48,964 bases of DNA from Bacteroidota bacterium (GTDB lineage: Bacteria; Bacteroidota; Bacteroidia; Chitinophagales; Chitinophagaceae): NCBI GenBank assembly GCA_005884665.1, contig VBAT01000032.1, forward strand, positions 4,711 to 53,674, written 5' to 3'. The translations under genes were made by a program, and so were the position numbers. Of this stretch, positions 35,153-43,080 are shown in pieces (the first letter of the stretch is position 1; each line of letters starts with the position of its first letter). The notes beneath the pieces were generated by a model. The model was not told the DNA's origin, did not search any database, and worked only from the letters and a program-made list of their open reading frames with translations.

Positions 35153-35518
35153 ATGAATAAGAAGAAAACTCTGGTCCTTGGTGCTTCGGATAACCCTTTC
35201 CGTTACAGCTATCTCGCCATTCAGCGCCTTCGCCAGCATGGACATCCTGTCGTAGCTATCGGCAGAAAGCACGCACAGGTGGCCGATGTACCAGTCGAAA
35301 AGGAAAAGAAATTATTCGAGGATATCGATACTATTACATTTTATCTTAATCCGACTCATCAAAAGGAATATTACGATTACATACTTTCACTCAGGCCAAA
35401 GCGGCTAATATTCAATCCTGGCGCGGAAAATGACGAATTGATAGCTCTTGCAAAAAAAAATAATATCCAAACTTTGGAAGCCTGTACGTTGGTTTTACTT
35501 AGTACAGGCCAGTATTAA
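35153..35518 (+). CDS. CoA-binding domain protein (YccU-like)
   Basis: 121 residues, a single Rossmann CoA-binding domain: TLVLGASDNPFRYSYLAIQRLRQHGHPVVAIG at the N-terminus, then ITFYLNPTHQKEYYDYIL, and IFNPGAENDELIALAKKNNIQTLEACTLVLLSTGQY at the C-terminus. Small stand-alone members bind acyl-CoA or other nucleotides and have no established role. It follows the TIGR01777 gene in the same direction. Confidence 0.92.
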   Translation: MNKKKTLVLGASDNPFRYSYLAIQRLRQHGHPVVAIGRKHAQVADVPVEKEKKLFEDIDTITFYLNPTHQKEYYDYILSLRPKRLIFNPGAENDELIALAKKNNIQTLEACTLVLLSTGQY

Positions 35519-35709
35519 TTTTATTTGCCTTTAGAAATTTTACTATCCCCTCTTGTGTATTAGTACCAGTTATTGGTTTTTTTTTCTTACTTCTCTTGCA
35601 TCTACTAAAAGTTTTTTAAAATATTTGTTGACCGTCCCCACTGAAAACTGCAACTGAGAAAACCCGGTTGCCAGTAAGAAATCCATTTATCTTATTTAAT
35701 AGATATCCC

Positions 35710-36174
35710 ATGAAATACCTGTTGCTGCCAGGCACCTGCCTTATAGCGCTATTCATCTCCGTATCTGTCTCCGCACAGACACCCGTTCCGGTCAATGAAC
35801 CGGATCAAAAAAAGCCAAAATTATTTACAGAGCTTCCTGATAAGATACCCGTAGACATCACCGTCCTGCAGACCCTGATCAATACCGAAACCGGCAAAGC
35901 TGTGAGTTTCAGATTTGGTGCCAATGCATCGAAAAGTTTTACCGGCCAGGTAGTTTCCAAAACCGAAGATCAAAGTATTCGCAGTGTAGTGATACGTTCC
36001 GGAAATTATAACGGTGCCACATTAACCCTGTCCTCTTCCACCCAACCCAACGGCACCGTTAAATTTACCGGGCGTATTATCAGCTTCCAGCATGGCGACC
36101 TGTATGAATTACAAAACCAGAACGACCAATACATATTAGTCAAGAAAAATTTTTATGACCTTATCAATGAATAA
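35710..36174 (+). CDS. Secreted protein of unknown function next to a metalloprotease
   Basis: 154 residues from ATG35710 (MKYLLLPGTCLIALFISVSVSAQ, a clear signal peptide). The mature part is predicted to be mostly beta-strand (AVSFRFGANASKSFTGQVVSK, SVVIRSGNYNGATLTLSSS, TVKFTGRIISF, DLYELQNQNDQYILVKKNF). I recognise no family. It ends 63 bases before the metzincin gene on the same strand, with a similar export signal, so it may be an inhibitor, propeptide-like partner or accessory factor for that protease. This is inferred from position only. Confidence 0.8.
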   Translation: MKYLLLPGTCLIALFISVSVSAQTPVPVNEPDQKKPKLFTELPDKIPVDITVLQTLINTETGKAVSFRFGANASKSFTGQVVSKTEDQSIRSVVIRSGNYNGATLTLSSSTQPNGTVKFTGRIISFQHGDLYELQNQNDQYILVKKNFYDLINE

Positions 36175-36237
36175 CGCCCAAACCTGACCCGTTTTTATCC
36201 GTATCCAATCCTATTGAAACCTTAAATCCGCCTTGTT

Positions 36238-37842
36238 ATGAAAACAAGAATCCGTATCCGAACCACCATCATCCTGTTGGCATTGATCAGCACAACGATG
36301 ATACATGCACAGGTCCCCCTTTACAACAGCTACCCATCCGCCCAGGCAGTCATTTTCCTCGATTTCGATGGACATACTGTCAACGGCACCAGTTGGAATT
36401 ATAACGGCCCCATCCTCTGTGGAGCGTCGGGGCTGAATAATTCCCAGATCACCGAGGTATTCAACCGCGTTGCGGAAGATTACCGGCCTTTTAATCTAAA
36501 CATCACAACGGATTCAACCGTTTTCCTGGCAGCGCCTGCTAACAAAAGAATGAGAGTGGTTATCACCGTCTCTTCAAGTTGGTATGGCGCAGCCGGTGGT
36601 GTCGCTTTCGTATCTTCTTTTACCTGGGGTGACAACAATCCCTGCTTTGTCTTCTCACAGTTATTAAACTTCAACCCAAAAAATATTTCAGAAGCTGTAG
36701 CCCATGAAGCAGGTCATACGCTGGGATTGTATCACCAGTCATCTTATGACGCAAACTGCAATAAACTATCGGACTATTATGCCGGCCAGGGAAGCGGTGA
36801 AATTGGCTGGGCCCCGATCATGGGCGTAGGCTATTACGAGAATTTTACACTTTGGAACAATGGTCCGAATACCTATGGATGTACCAGCCTGCAAAACGAT
36901 CTTGACATTATCACTTCCGCTACCAACGGTTTTGGTTACAGAACAGATGATCATAACAATAGTTTTACAGGCGCCACCGTGGCTAGCTTTTTCAACAACC
37001 AGTTTAATTTAAGCGGGGTGATTGAACGGAATACCGACCAGGATATGTTCCTTTTCAATTTGCCTGCAAGTGGCCGCTTTCAGCTCAATGCGATCCCCTA
37101 CAATGTAGGTACCGGTTCTGCTGGCTCAGACCTGGATATGCAGGTCAGCTTATATAACAGCGCACAGACCCTGCTCAATGTATTCAATCCAGGGATGCTT
37201 TTGAGTTCAGTCATTGACACTACCCTCAATGCCGGTCTTTACTATATTAAAGTCGAAGGAAAAGGAAATATGTATGCCCCAGCTTATGCAAGCCTGGGAT
37301 CTTATTCTTTGCTTGCCCAGGCCACTGCGGGTACCACGCTGGCGCTGCGAAAACTGGAACTCCATGGAGCGCTAAATGGAGATAGGCACCAGCTCGACTG
37401 GATCATAGATGCCGATGATGCCGTGACACAACAGACACTCGAAATATCGACTGATGGCAGAACATTCCAGGCATTGACACAACCTGGCAATGATGATCGT
37501 TCCTATATCTATCATCCTGCAGGTCCATTGTCTTCCAAATACAGGTTGAATGTAACATTCAGCGATGGCCGCCAGTATTATTCAAATATCGTTTCAATCA
37601 ATCAACGCAACAATTCGCCCGGCCCGCATTTGGCAGCCACTTTGGTCCGGTCGAATACAATCGTTGTAAACAGCCCCGGCAATTATGATTATATGGTACT
37701 TGATGCCAATGGGAAATTGCTGGACAAAGGCAAGCTGATCAGCGGCGCTAACAACATCCATGCAGCGATCAGCACGGGCATGTATTTTATCCTTTTTTCC
37801 GGGAATGACGGCCAGTGGACCGACCGGTTTGTTCGCCAATAA
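36238..37842 (+). CDS. Secreted metzincin zinc metalloprotease with T9SS-like C-terminal domain
   Basis: 534 residues. A signal peptide ends near IHAQ (residue 25). The zinc motif HEAGHTLGLYH (His156, Glu157, His160, His166) is the extended HExxHxxGxxH of metzincins, followed by a Met-turn (APIMGVGYY). Residues about 245-355 resemble a bacterial pre-peptidase C-terminal beta-domain (SGVIERNTDQDMFLFNLPASG). The final part (about 450-534) ends in NNIHAAISTGMYFILFSGNDGQWTDRFVRQ, like T9SS sorting domains. PorT, a T9SS component, is encoded 3 kb away. Substrate unknown. Confidence 0.9.
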   Translation: MKTRIRIRTTIILLALISTTMIHAQVPLYNSYPSAQAVIFLDFDGHTVNGTSWNYNGPILCGASGLNNSQITEVFNRVAEDYRPFNLNITTDSTVFLAAPANKRMRVVITVSSSWYGAAGGVAFVSSFTWGDNNPCFVFSQLLNFNPKNISEAVAHEAGHTLGLYHQSSYDANCNKLSDYYAGQGSGEIGWAPIMGVGYYENFTLWNNGPNTYGCTSLQNDLDIITSATNGFGYRTDDHNNSFTGATVASFFNNQFNLSGVIERNTDQDMFLFNLPASGRFQLNAIPYNVGTGSAGSDLDMQVSLYNSAQTLLNVFNPGMLLSSVIDTTLNAGLYYIKVEGKGNMYAPAYASLGSYSLLAQATAGTTLALRKLELHGALNGDRHQLDWIIDADDAVTQQTLEISTDGRTFQALTQPGNDDRSYIYHPAGPLSSKYRLNVTFSDGRQYYSNIVSINQRNNSPGPHLAATLVRSNTIVVNSPGNYDYMVLDANGKLLDKGKLISGANNIHAAISTGMYFILFSGNDGQWTDRFVRQ

Positions 37843-37885
37843 ATAAGTTTTTTGTTGCATTAACAGAACAATAATCCCTACCCCT

Positions 37886-37931
37886 TTTGTTAATCGGAGG
37901 TTTTTCTTTATCTTAGAAAAACCTCTTTTTT
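37886..37931 (+). promoter_or_regulatory. Terminator-like hairpin overlapping a promoter at the ykuK start
   Basis: GAGGTTTTTC (37897-37906) pairs perfectly with GAAAAACCTC (37916-37925) and is followed by TTTTTT, which ends exactly at the ATG (37932). The loop carries TATCTTAG (37909-37916), which lies 19 bases after TTTG (37886-37889) and so resembles a Bacteroidota promoter. It may end transcripts of the protease gene while starting those of the next gene. Confidence 0.6.
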
Positions 37932-38405
37932 ATGCGCTGGAGAAAATTTAATGGCGACCCAATTGAAATCCCGATCCTGAAAGCCGTTGAAAACGCAATC
38001 AAGCGTGAAACAGCAGCCGGCTTCAAATTAAAAGTCTGCATTGGCACCGATTCACAGGTAAAGGGAAAAGAAACCGAATTTGCAACGGTTATAGTTTTTT
38101 TGCGTGAAGGACATGGTGGATTTATGTTTATTCACAATGAAAAAACAAGACAGCAGTACACCATCAAGGAAAGGATGCTGATGGAAGTAGCTAAAAGCAT
38201 TGAAATAGCTTACGAGCTATGCAATCTTTTTACCGTTTACAATGTAGACATGGAAGTGCATGCGGACATTAATACCAATCCGCATTTCAAAAGTAACGAT
38301 GCCCTCAAAGAAGCCATGGGGTACATCCTTGGAATGGGCTTTGCCTTTAAAGCCAAACCGGAAGCTTTTGCAAGCAGCAGTTGCGCCAATAAAGTGGTAA
38401 ACTGA
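37932..38405 (+). CDS. YkuK-like (DUF458) ribonuclease H-like protein
   Basis: 157 residues. Family features are VCIGTDSQVKGKETEFATVIVFLREG (about 38-63), where Asp at GTDSQ would be a metal ligand of an RNase H-like fold, then YTIKERMLMEVAKSIEIAYEL, VDMEVHADINTNPHFKSNDALKEAMGYILGMGF and the final AFASSSCANKVV. Members are thought to be RNase H-like nucleases, with no assigned substrate. The ATG directly follows a terminator-like hairpin. A second hairpin without T-tract (TTGCGGAG-GACA-CTCCGCAA, 38427-38446) lies after the stop. Confidence 0.9.
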   Translation: MRWRKFNGDPIEIPILKAVENAIKRETAAGFKLKVCIGTDSQVKGKETEFATVIVFLREGHGGFMFIHNEKTRQQYTIKERMLMEVAKSIEIAYELCNLFTVYNVDMEVHADINTNPHFKSNDALKEAMGYILGMGFAFKAKPEAFASSSCANKVVN

Positions 38406-38654
38406 TCCCGGTTCTTCGCTATGATTGTTGCGGAGGACACTCCGCAAAAGAAATCGTCACCCCTATCTATTCCTTTTCTTCACACTACTTAAAAATGACC
38501 TCCTGAGGCTTAGCGTACAGGATGCGGGATGCTAGATGCAGAATGCTGTGTACATCATGCGAAAGTAGTGAAGTAGAGTTAGGAGCCTGCCAGCCGGCGC
38601 AGATTAGGCTCAAAAGTTTAGAAGTCATTCACCATTCGCCATTCACCATTCACG
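38406..38654. other. Intergenic region with hairpin and short tandem repeats
   Basis: Holds the hairpin TTGCGGAG-GACA-CTCCGCAA (38427-38446) and four tandem 7-base units CATTCAC/CATTCGC (38626-38653). These lead into a CGTCATTGCGAGCGGAGCGA element that continues to 38685 and is shared with 8547-8563 and 42967-43044. No gene is visible. Confidence 0.6.
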
Positions 38655-38849
38655 TCATTGCGAGCGGAGCGACGAAGCAACGGGGTTCGAGCTGGTTGAT
38701 TGCTCCAGGGAACTTGTGGGGGGAGAATACGTATTGAGATTGGCCTTTTCGAAATTATCGGTATCCGCCTGGGCAAAAGAAAAGACGACGATGACGAGAA
38801 CAAACAATATTGCCACGAGGCTTTTTTCGGATAAAGGTGATCTTTTCAT
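38655..38849 (-). CDS. Small protein with signal peptide or single membrane helix, possible gene
   Basis: 64 residues from ATG38849: MKRSPLSEKSLVAILFVLVI then VVFSFAQADTDNFEKANLN. The N-terminus looks like a signal peptide or membrane anchor, and the remainder is Ser/Thr-rich. The last eleven residues and the stop codon come from a dispersed repeat (TTGCTTCGTCGCTCCGCTCG type), so the natural C-terminus may have been lost. It lies upstream of engB on the same strand orientation but is not recognised as a family member. It could be a real small exported protein or a truncated remnant. Confidence 0.45.
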   Translation of the reverse strand: MKRSPLSEKSLVAILFVLVIVVFSFAQADTDNFEKANLNTYSPPTSSLEQSTSSNPVASSLRSQ

Positions 38850-38916
38850 AATAATAGTCGGGTGCAAAATAACGGATAATTATCAGATAATCCAAGGTGA
38901 TCCGATTAAAGAAAGA

Positions 38917-39534
38917 TTACAGCTTGGTAAAGCTTTTGTTCAATACTGCAATGTAATCCAGCAAGGCAATACGACCTTCCTTGCTGATGGCTGATGTAAC
39001 AAAATAAGGCGGCGCCATTTCCCAGGTTTCGGTCAATGCTGCAATAAACGCTTCAACATTTCTGCGGGTTGCCCCAGGTTTGTTTTTATCCGATTTTGTA
39101 AACACAATCACGAAAGGTGTCTCCCATTTTCCCAGCTGGTTGATAAATTCCAGGTCCGCTTTTTGTGGTTCATGCCGGCTATCTATTAATACGAAAAGGC
39201 AGGTAAGGTTTTCCCTTTTGCGAATATAGTTTTCAATCATTTGTTCCCACCGCCTGCGACTGCTTTGCGATACTTTGGCATATCCATATCCCGGCAGATC
39301 GACCAGGAACCATTTCTGCTTATTGTCTGAAACTATTTCAAAATGATTGAGCAATTGCGTCTTCCCTGGTGCGGCAGAGGTTTTCGCGAGATGCTTATTG
39401 TTACAAAGCATGTTGATCAACGAAGATTTACCAACGTTACTGCGGCCAATAAATGCATACTCGGGTCGATCAGGCTTCGGGCATTGCTTGTAATCGGCGT
39501 TACTGATAAGGTATTGCGAGGAAATGATCTCCAT
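38917..39534 (-). CDS. engB: Ribosome biogenesis GTPase EngB (YihA/YsxC)
   Basis: 205 residues. G1 is FIGRSNVGKSSLIN (about 28-41), G2 threonine lies in SAAPGKTQLLN, G3 is LVDLPGYGYAKVS, G4 is VFTKSDK, and G5 is VTSAISKEG. EngB helps late assembly of the large ribosomal subunit and is essential in many bacteria. The start is ATG39534, with TATCTTGC (39548-39541) as a possible -7 element just upstream. Confidence 0.96.
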   Translation of the reverse strand: MEIISSQYLISNADYKQCPKPDRPEYAFIGRSNVGKSSLINMLCNNKHLAKTSAAPGKTQLLNHFEIVSDNKQKWFLVDLPGYGYAKVSQSSRRRWEQMIENYIRKRENLTCLFVLIDSRHEPQKADLEFINQLGKWETPFVIVFTKSDKNKPGATRRNVEAFIAALTETWEMAPPYFVTSAISKEGRIALLDYIAVLNKSFTKL

Positions 39535-39690
39535 TTAATTGCAAGATAAGGGAAGCACTCCGCACTTCGATCTCCACACTTCGCTGCTCACCTGCTACAG
39601 TTTAAAAATCTTGCTAAGTTTTAAACTGCTACTATTCATCGCAAACATCTTATGGCATATTGATTGATTTATCCTGGTTAAAAACAATTA

Positions 39691-39840
39691 TGATACGCAA
39701 ATTGAAATCAGGTGAATACCGTTTGTATTCCCGTAAGAAAAACCCGAAAACAAATAAAAGAAGGAACCTCGGCACATTCGGCTCGCTGGCTGCGGCGCAG
39801 AAACATGAGAGGGAGGTGCAATACTTTAAAAAGCACTAAG
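39691..39840 (+). CDS. Small basic protein of 49 residues
   Basis: ATG39691 to TAA39840 encodes MIRKLKSGEYRLYSRKKNPK, then TNKRRNLGTFGSLAAAQKHE and REVQYFKKH. It is highly basic with a composition and motif (GEYRLYSRK, RRNLGTF, A-A-x-KHEREVQYFK) that I recognise as a small conserved bacterial protein without assigned function. The arrangement resembles the AP2-like or Arm-type DNA-binding fold seen at the N-terminus of tyrosine integrases, so nucleic-acid binding is possible but inferred. It is easily missed because of its size. Confidence 0.8.
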
Positions 39841-39980
39841 ACGAAAAAAAATCCGAATTTGAAAATCCGAAACCTGAAAATTCCTAGATATCGGAATCTT
39901 TCGTATTTCATTATTCTATCCCGGTAGTTGTCGGGGTCGTGCCTCTCTCATCGGATTTCGGATTTATGTCACTAGCGTCT

Positions 39981-39988
39981 TACCTTTG
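39981..39988 (+). promoter_or_regulatory. -7 promoter element of ubiE
   Basis: TACCTTTG fits the Bacteroidota TAnnTTTG consensus exactly and ends six bases before the ATG at 39995, so the ubiE-porT transcript would be leaderless or nearly so. No clear TTTG element is seen at the -33 position. Confidence 0.5.
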
Positions 39989-39994
39989 CGCCCC

Positions 39995-40747
39995 ATGAGC
40001 AAGCCCTTGCCCCACGATCATATTATCCCTTTTAAAGAATCCTCACAGGGTAAAAAAGAGCAGGTTGCTGCAATGTTTGATCGGATTGCCGGCCGTTATG
40101 ACAGGTTGAACCGCTTTCTTTCGGCACGAACAGATATCGGCTGGAGAAAAAAGGCGATCCTGCATTTAAAAAAGGATAATCCCAAAAAAATACTCGATAT
40201 CGCAACTGGCACCGCTGATATGGCTATTTTGGCTTGTAAACTGCTGGATCCGGATAAAATCACGGGTATTGACATTTCACAACAAATGCTCGAACATGGG
40301 AAAAAGAAGGTTGATAAAGAACAACTTGTGGATAAAATCGAGTTGTTAAGAGGGGATTCCGAGGCAATAAATTTTAGTGAAAACACGTTTGATGCCGTAA
40401 TGGCGGCTTTTGGGGTCCGGAACTTTGAAAACTTAGAAAAAGGTCTTTCTGAAATATTACGGGTATTGAAGCCCGGCAGTCAACTGGTGATCCTCGAGTT
40501 TTCAAAACCAAAGCAAACAGCAGTACGGGGCTTCTATAACTTATACATGAAAATAGTAGCACCGCGAGTGGCCCGATGGTTCAGACAAAATAAAGAAGCC
40601 TACCAGTATTTATTCGAATCGGCCAATGCTTTTCCCGAACGCCGGCAGTTTGTTGATATTTTAAAAAAACTTGGTTACCACGATACCGGGTATAAATCGT
40701 TAAGCTTAGGAATATGTTGCATTTACACCGGAAGAAAACCTTTATAA
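39995..40747 (+). CDS. ubiE: Demethylmenaquinone methyltransferase UbiE/MenG
   Basis: 250 residues from ATG39995 (MSKPLPHDHIIPF). A TTG at 39986 lies inside the -7 element and is not used. SAM-dependent methyltransferase blocks are KEQVAAMFDRIAGRYDRLNRFLS, ILDIATGTADMAILA (motif I), GIDISQQML, FDAVMAAFGVRNFENLEKGL and LKPGSQLVILEFSKP. It makes the last methylation step of menaquinone synthesis, menaquinone being the respiratory quinone of Bacteroidota. Its last 34 bases overlap the start of porT, showing cotranscription. Confidence 0.95.
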   Translation: MSKPLPHDHIIPFKESSQGKKEQVAAMFDRIAGRYDRLNRFLSARTDIGWRKKAILHLKKDNPKKILDIATGTADMAILACKLLDPDKITGIDISQQMLEHGKKKVDKEQLVDKIELLRGDSEAINFSENTFDAVMAAFGVRNFENLEKGLSEILRVLKPGSQLVILEFSKPKQTAVRGFYNLYMKIVAPRVARWFRQNKEAYQYLFESANAFPERRQFVDILKKLGYHDTGYKSLSLGICCIYTGRKPL

Positions 40748-41451
40748 TACCCGGAACATTTTTATTACTGGGCCTGTTGTTTTTTGCTTCACCGATGCGG
40801 GCGCAACAAAGAGACTGGAACCTTTGGGACCATGATGAGAAGCCCTATTATTTTGGTATTACTCTCGGCGGCAGTATGACCCGCTTTCATATCGAACAGC
40901 ATTCCCGTTTCCTGCAGGACGATAGCGTAATGGTAGGCGAACCTGGCAATGCCCCGGGATTTGGATTAGGTCTGCTTGCTACCGTTCGAATCTCTGATCG
41001 TTTCCAGTTCCGCTTCAACCCGCAATTATTATTTACCGCGAGAAATATTCTCTATACTCTTAAGTATCCGGACTTCGATGGCCAGACAAAAGTCGAAAAA
41101 CCAGTAGAATCCGTCACTGTTACATTCCCTTTCCAACTGAAGTTGCAATCCGACCGTATCGGCAATTTCCGCGTATACATGTTGACCGGTGTAAAAGGAG
41201 ATATCGACCTGGCAAGCAATGCCCGTGCAAAAAAAGCGGAAGACCTGGTAAAGATCAAGAAATATGATTATGGGGTTGAGCTCGGCATTGGATTCAACTT
41301 TTTCTTTTCGCAATTCATCCTTTCGCCCGAAATAAAACTTAGTAACGGTATCCCCAATCTTCATGCCCGCGATCCCAACCTGATCTACTCAAGTGTGTTT
41401 GACAAGATTCAATCAAGGATGATTGTTTTTAGTTTACATATTGAAGGTTGA
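40714..41451 (+). CDS. porT: PorT-like type IX secretion outer membrane protein
   Basis: 245 residues. A signal peptide (hydrophobic LLLGLLFFASPMRAQ, cut near 31) precedes a beta-barrel: PYYFGITLGGSMTRFHIEQH, GFGLGLLATVRISDRFQFRFNPQLLFT, FPFQLKLQSDRIGNFRVYMLTGVKG, YGVELGIGFNFFFSQFILSPEIKLSNG. The PorT assignment rests on this barrel pattern and on linkage to ubiE, which I know as a frequent order in Bacteroidota. PorT is needed for export of T9SS cargo such as gingipains. The gene begins inside ubiE (34-base overlap). Confidence 0.8.
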   Translation: MLHLHRKKTFIIPGTFLLLGLLFFASPMRAQQRDWNLWDHDEKPYYFGITLGGSMTRFHIEQHSRFLQDDSVMVGEPGNAPGFGLGLLATVRISDRFQFRFNPQLLFTARNILYTLKYPDFDGQTKVEKPVESVTVTFPFQLKLQSDRIGNFRVYMLTGVKGDIDLASNARAKKAEDLVKIKKYDYGVELGIGFNFFFSQFILSPEIKLSNGIPNLHARDPNLIYSSVFDKIQSRMIVFSLHIEG

Positions 41452-41504
41452 TGACGAAGGTCGGGAGTCGTTAGTCCAGAGTCGATAGTTAGTAGCCTTC
41501 CATC

Positions 41505-42800
41505 TCACCACCTGGCAAATCTGCAAACCTCCGACGCTATCTCGCTTCCTTTAAAATAAACCAGGTATTGGCCCTTGCTTAAAGAAGCGGTGTTAATTGG
41601 TACTATGTTGCTACCTTTTATCAATACACTCGGTATTTTTTGCATCAATCTTCCCATATAGTCAAGGACTATCAATTCGCCACGCTGATTCCTTGAAACA
41701 GTAATGGATAATTCAGTATAAGATTTATCAGCGGGATTAAATAACGCAGTCATTTCAAAATCCGGTGGCCTTAATTTTAAAAGGATAGTAGATGAATATG
41801 TCTTTTTTCCATCGAGGTCAATCATTTTTAATCGGAAATAGCTGTCTTTCGTGACAGGAGTTGTGAAAGTATAATTGGACGGTTGATTCCTGGCAGCGAC
41901 TTCACCGACAGCTTCAAAGCTTTGATTGCCCGAACGACGTTCAATGATGAATGATCTCACCTGGTCTTCGAAAGCGGTAGTCCATTCCAGTTCCGCCTCT
42001 CCATTGACTATGTTGCCCTTAAAAGATAGTAACCTTAATGGAAGAAGCCCGGCACAGGATGCGCAATTTGTAACAACAATGGCTGCGCCTACTACGGCGG
42101 GAGCAGGATTGCTTGCTGCAGGTCCCTGGCATATACTTAAATTACTACTTGCAGTGATAGGCTGATTTCCTGTAAAGGTGGTAGTGTACCTAAGACAGGC
42201 GATACCCGAAGCAAGCACAGCCGGGTTGGTTGCATCATTCTGCAAGCTCACTGTATTGGAAATTGATCCCGGACCCAGGCAAAAAGTAGCGCCAGTATTG
42301 ATAGTTACAGCCTGTGCATTAGCTATACCATTATTGAGAAAGTTACCATTATTAAAAACGGCAAACCCTCCATTTACCGTAATCGTCGCCCCCGCAGCAT
42401 TATAAACAAAATTGGGAATCCCCTGTATATTCACGTTAACGTTGAATGTAGTAGTTCCCAAATTGTAAAAATTCAAATTGGATCCCGTGTTAAAACTCCC
42501 GTTAATCGTTAGGGCAGCTCCGACGTTAATCATTATAGAACCTGAATTGAAATTCAAATTAGTAATACTTGCCGTACCGCATATCAGCAGGGTGCCCCCA
42601 TTGACAGTAATATTTGAATAAGATCCTGTGCCACCGGCTTCAACCGTTAAACCTGTATTTATCGTTATTCCATCCGACAAGGGAGGATTTGTGCCACATG
42701 TAAACGACACCAGTGCGACAGGAGGTGTACAATCCTGGCCCTTTGCATTAAAAAAAGAAATAGAAAACACAAAAAATATTACAAGAAATGGAAAGCGCAT
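41505..42800 (-). CDS. Secreted repeat protein with T9SS-type C-terminal domain
   Basis: 431 residues. A signal peptide (FLVIFFVFSISFFNAKGQ) is followed by an Asn/Gly/Thr-rich region (about 25-235) of short strands such as ITINTGLTVEAGG, NLNFNSGSIMINVGAALTINGSFNTG and ATITVNGGFAVFNNGNF, which suggests a parallel beta-helix. Then comes LLPLRLLSFKGNIVNGEAELEWTTAFEDQVRSFIIERRSGNQSF, the usual Bacteroidota fibronectin-like linker, and a C-terminal sorting-like domain ending KGQYLVYFKGSEIASEVCRFARW. It is likely exported by T9SS. Function unknown; perhaps an adhesin. Confidence 0.85.
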   Translation of the reverse strand: MRFPFLVIFFVFSISFFNAKGQDCTPPVALVSFTCGTNPPLSDGITINTGLTVEAGGTGSYSNITVNGGTLLICGTASITNLNFNSGSIMINVGAALTINGSFNTGSNLNFYNLGTTTFNVNVNIQGIPNFVYNAAGATITVNGGFAVFNNGNFLNNGIANAQAVTINTGATFCLGPGSISNTVSLQNDATNPAVLASGIACLRYTTTFTGNQPITASSNLSICQGPAASNPAPAVVGAAIVVTNCASCAGLLPLRLLSFKGNIVNGEAELEWTTAFEDQVRSFIIERRSGNQSFEAVGEVAARNQPSNYTFTTPVTKDSYFRLKMIDLDGKKTYSSTILLKLRPPDFEMTALFNPADKSYTELSITVSRNQRGELIVLDYMGRLMQKIPSVLIKGSNIVPINTASLSKGQYLVYFKGSEIASEVCRFARW

Positions 42801-42966
42801 ATTATTGCCGGTTTAGAATACGTTGAAGCTGATTGAAGATTTACCGATTAATGGCTATTTAAAATTAACCCAGAGTGATACTGTATTAAAAAGCGAGTTG
42901 CCTTGTATTATGAAAATGGAGTAATTTTTAGCAAGCTTTCCAGATGGCTTCGCTTCACAATGGTGG

Positions 42967-43044
42967 CATCCAGTTGCTTCGTCGCTTCTCTCCTCGCAAT
43001 GACGGCATCCTGTTGCTTCGTCGCTTCTCTCCTCGCAATGACGG
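42967..43044. repeat. Two tandem 39-base repeats
   Basis: Two adjacent copies (42967-43005, 43006-43044) with one difference contain TTGCTTCGTCGCTTCTCTCC and CTCGCAATGACGG. A third start (CATCCTG) follows. Related elements occur at 8547-8563 and 38654-38685. Confidence 0.9.
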
Positions 43045-43080
43045 CATCCTGCATCCAGCATCCGAACTATCGACTAACAG

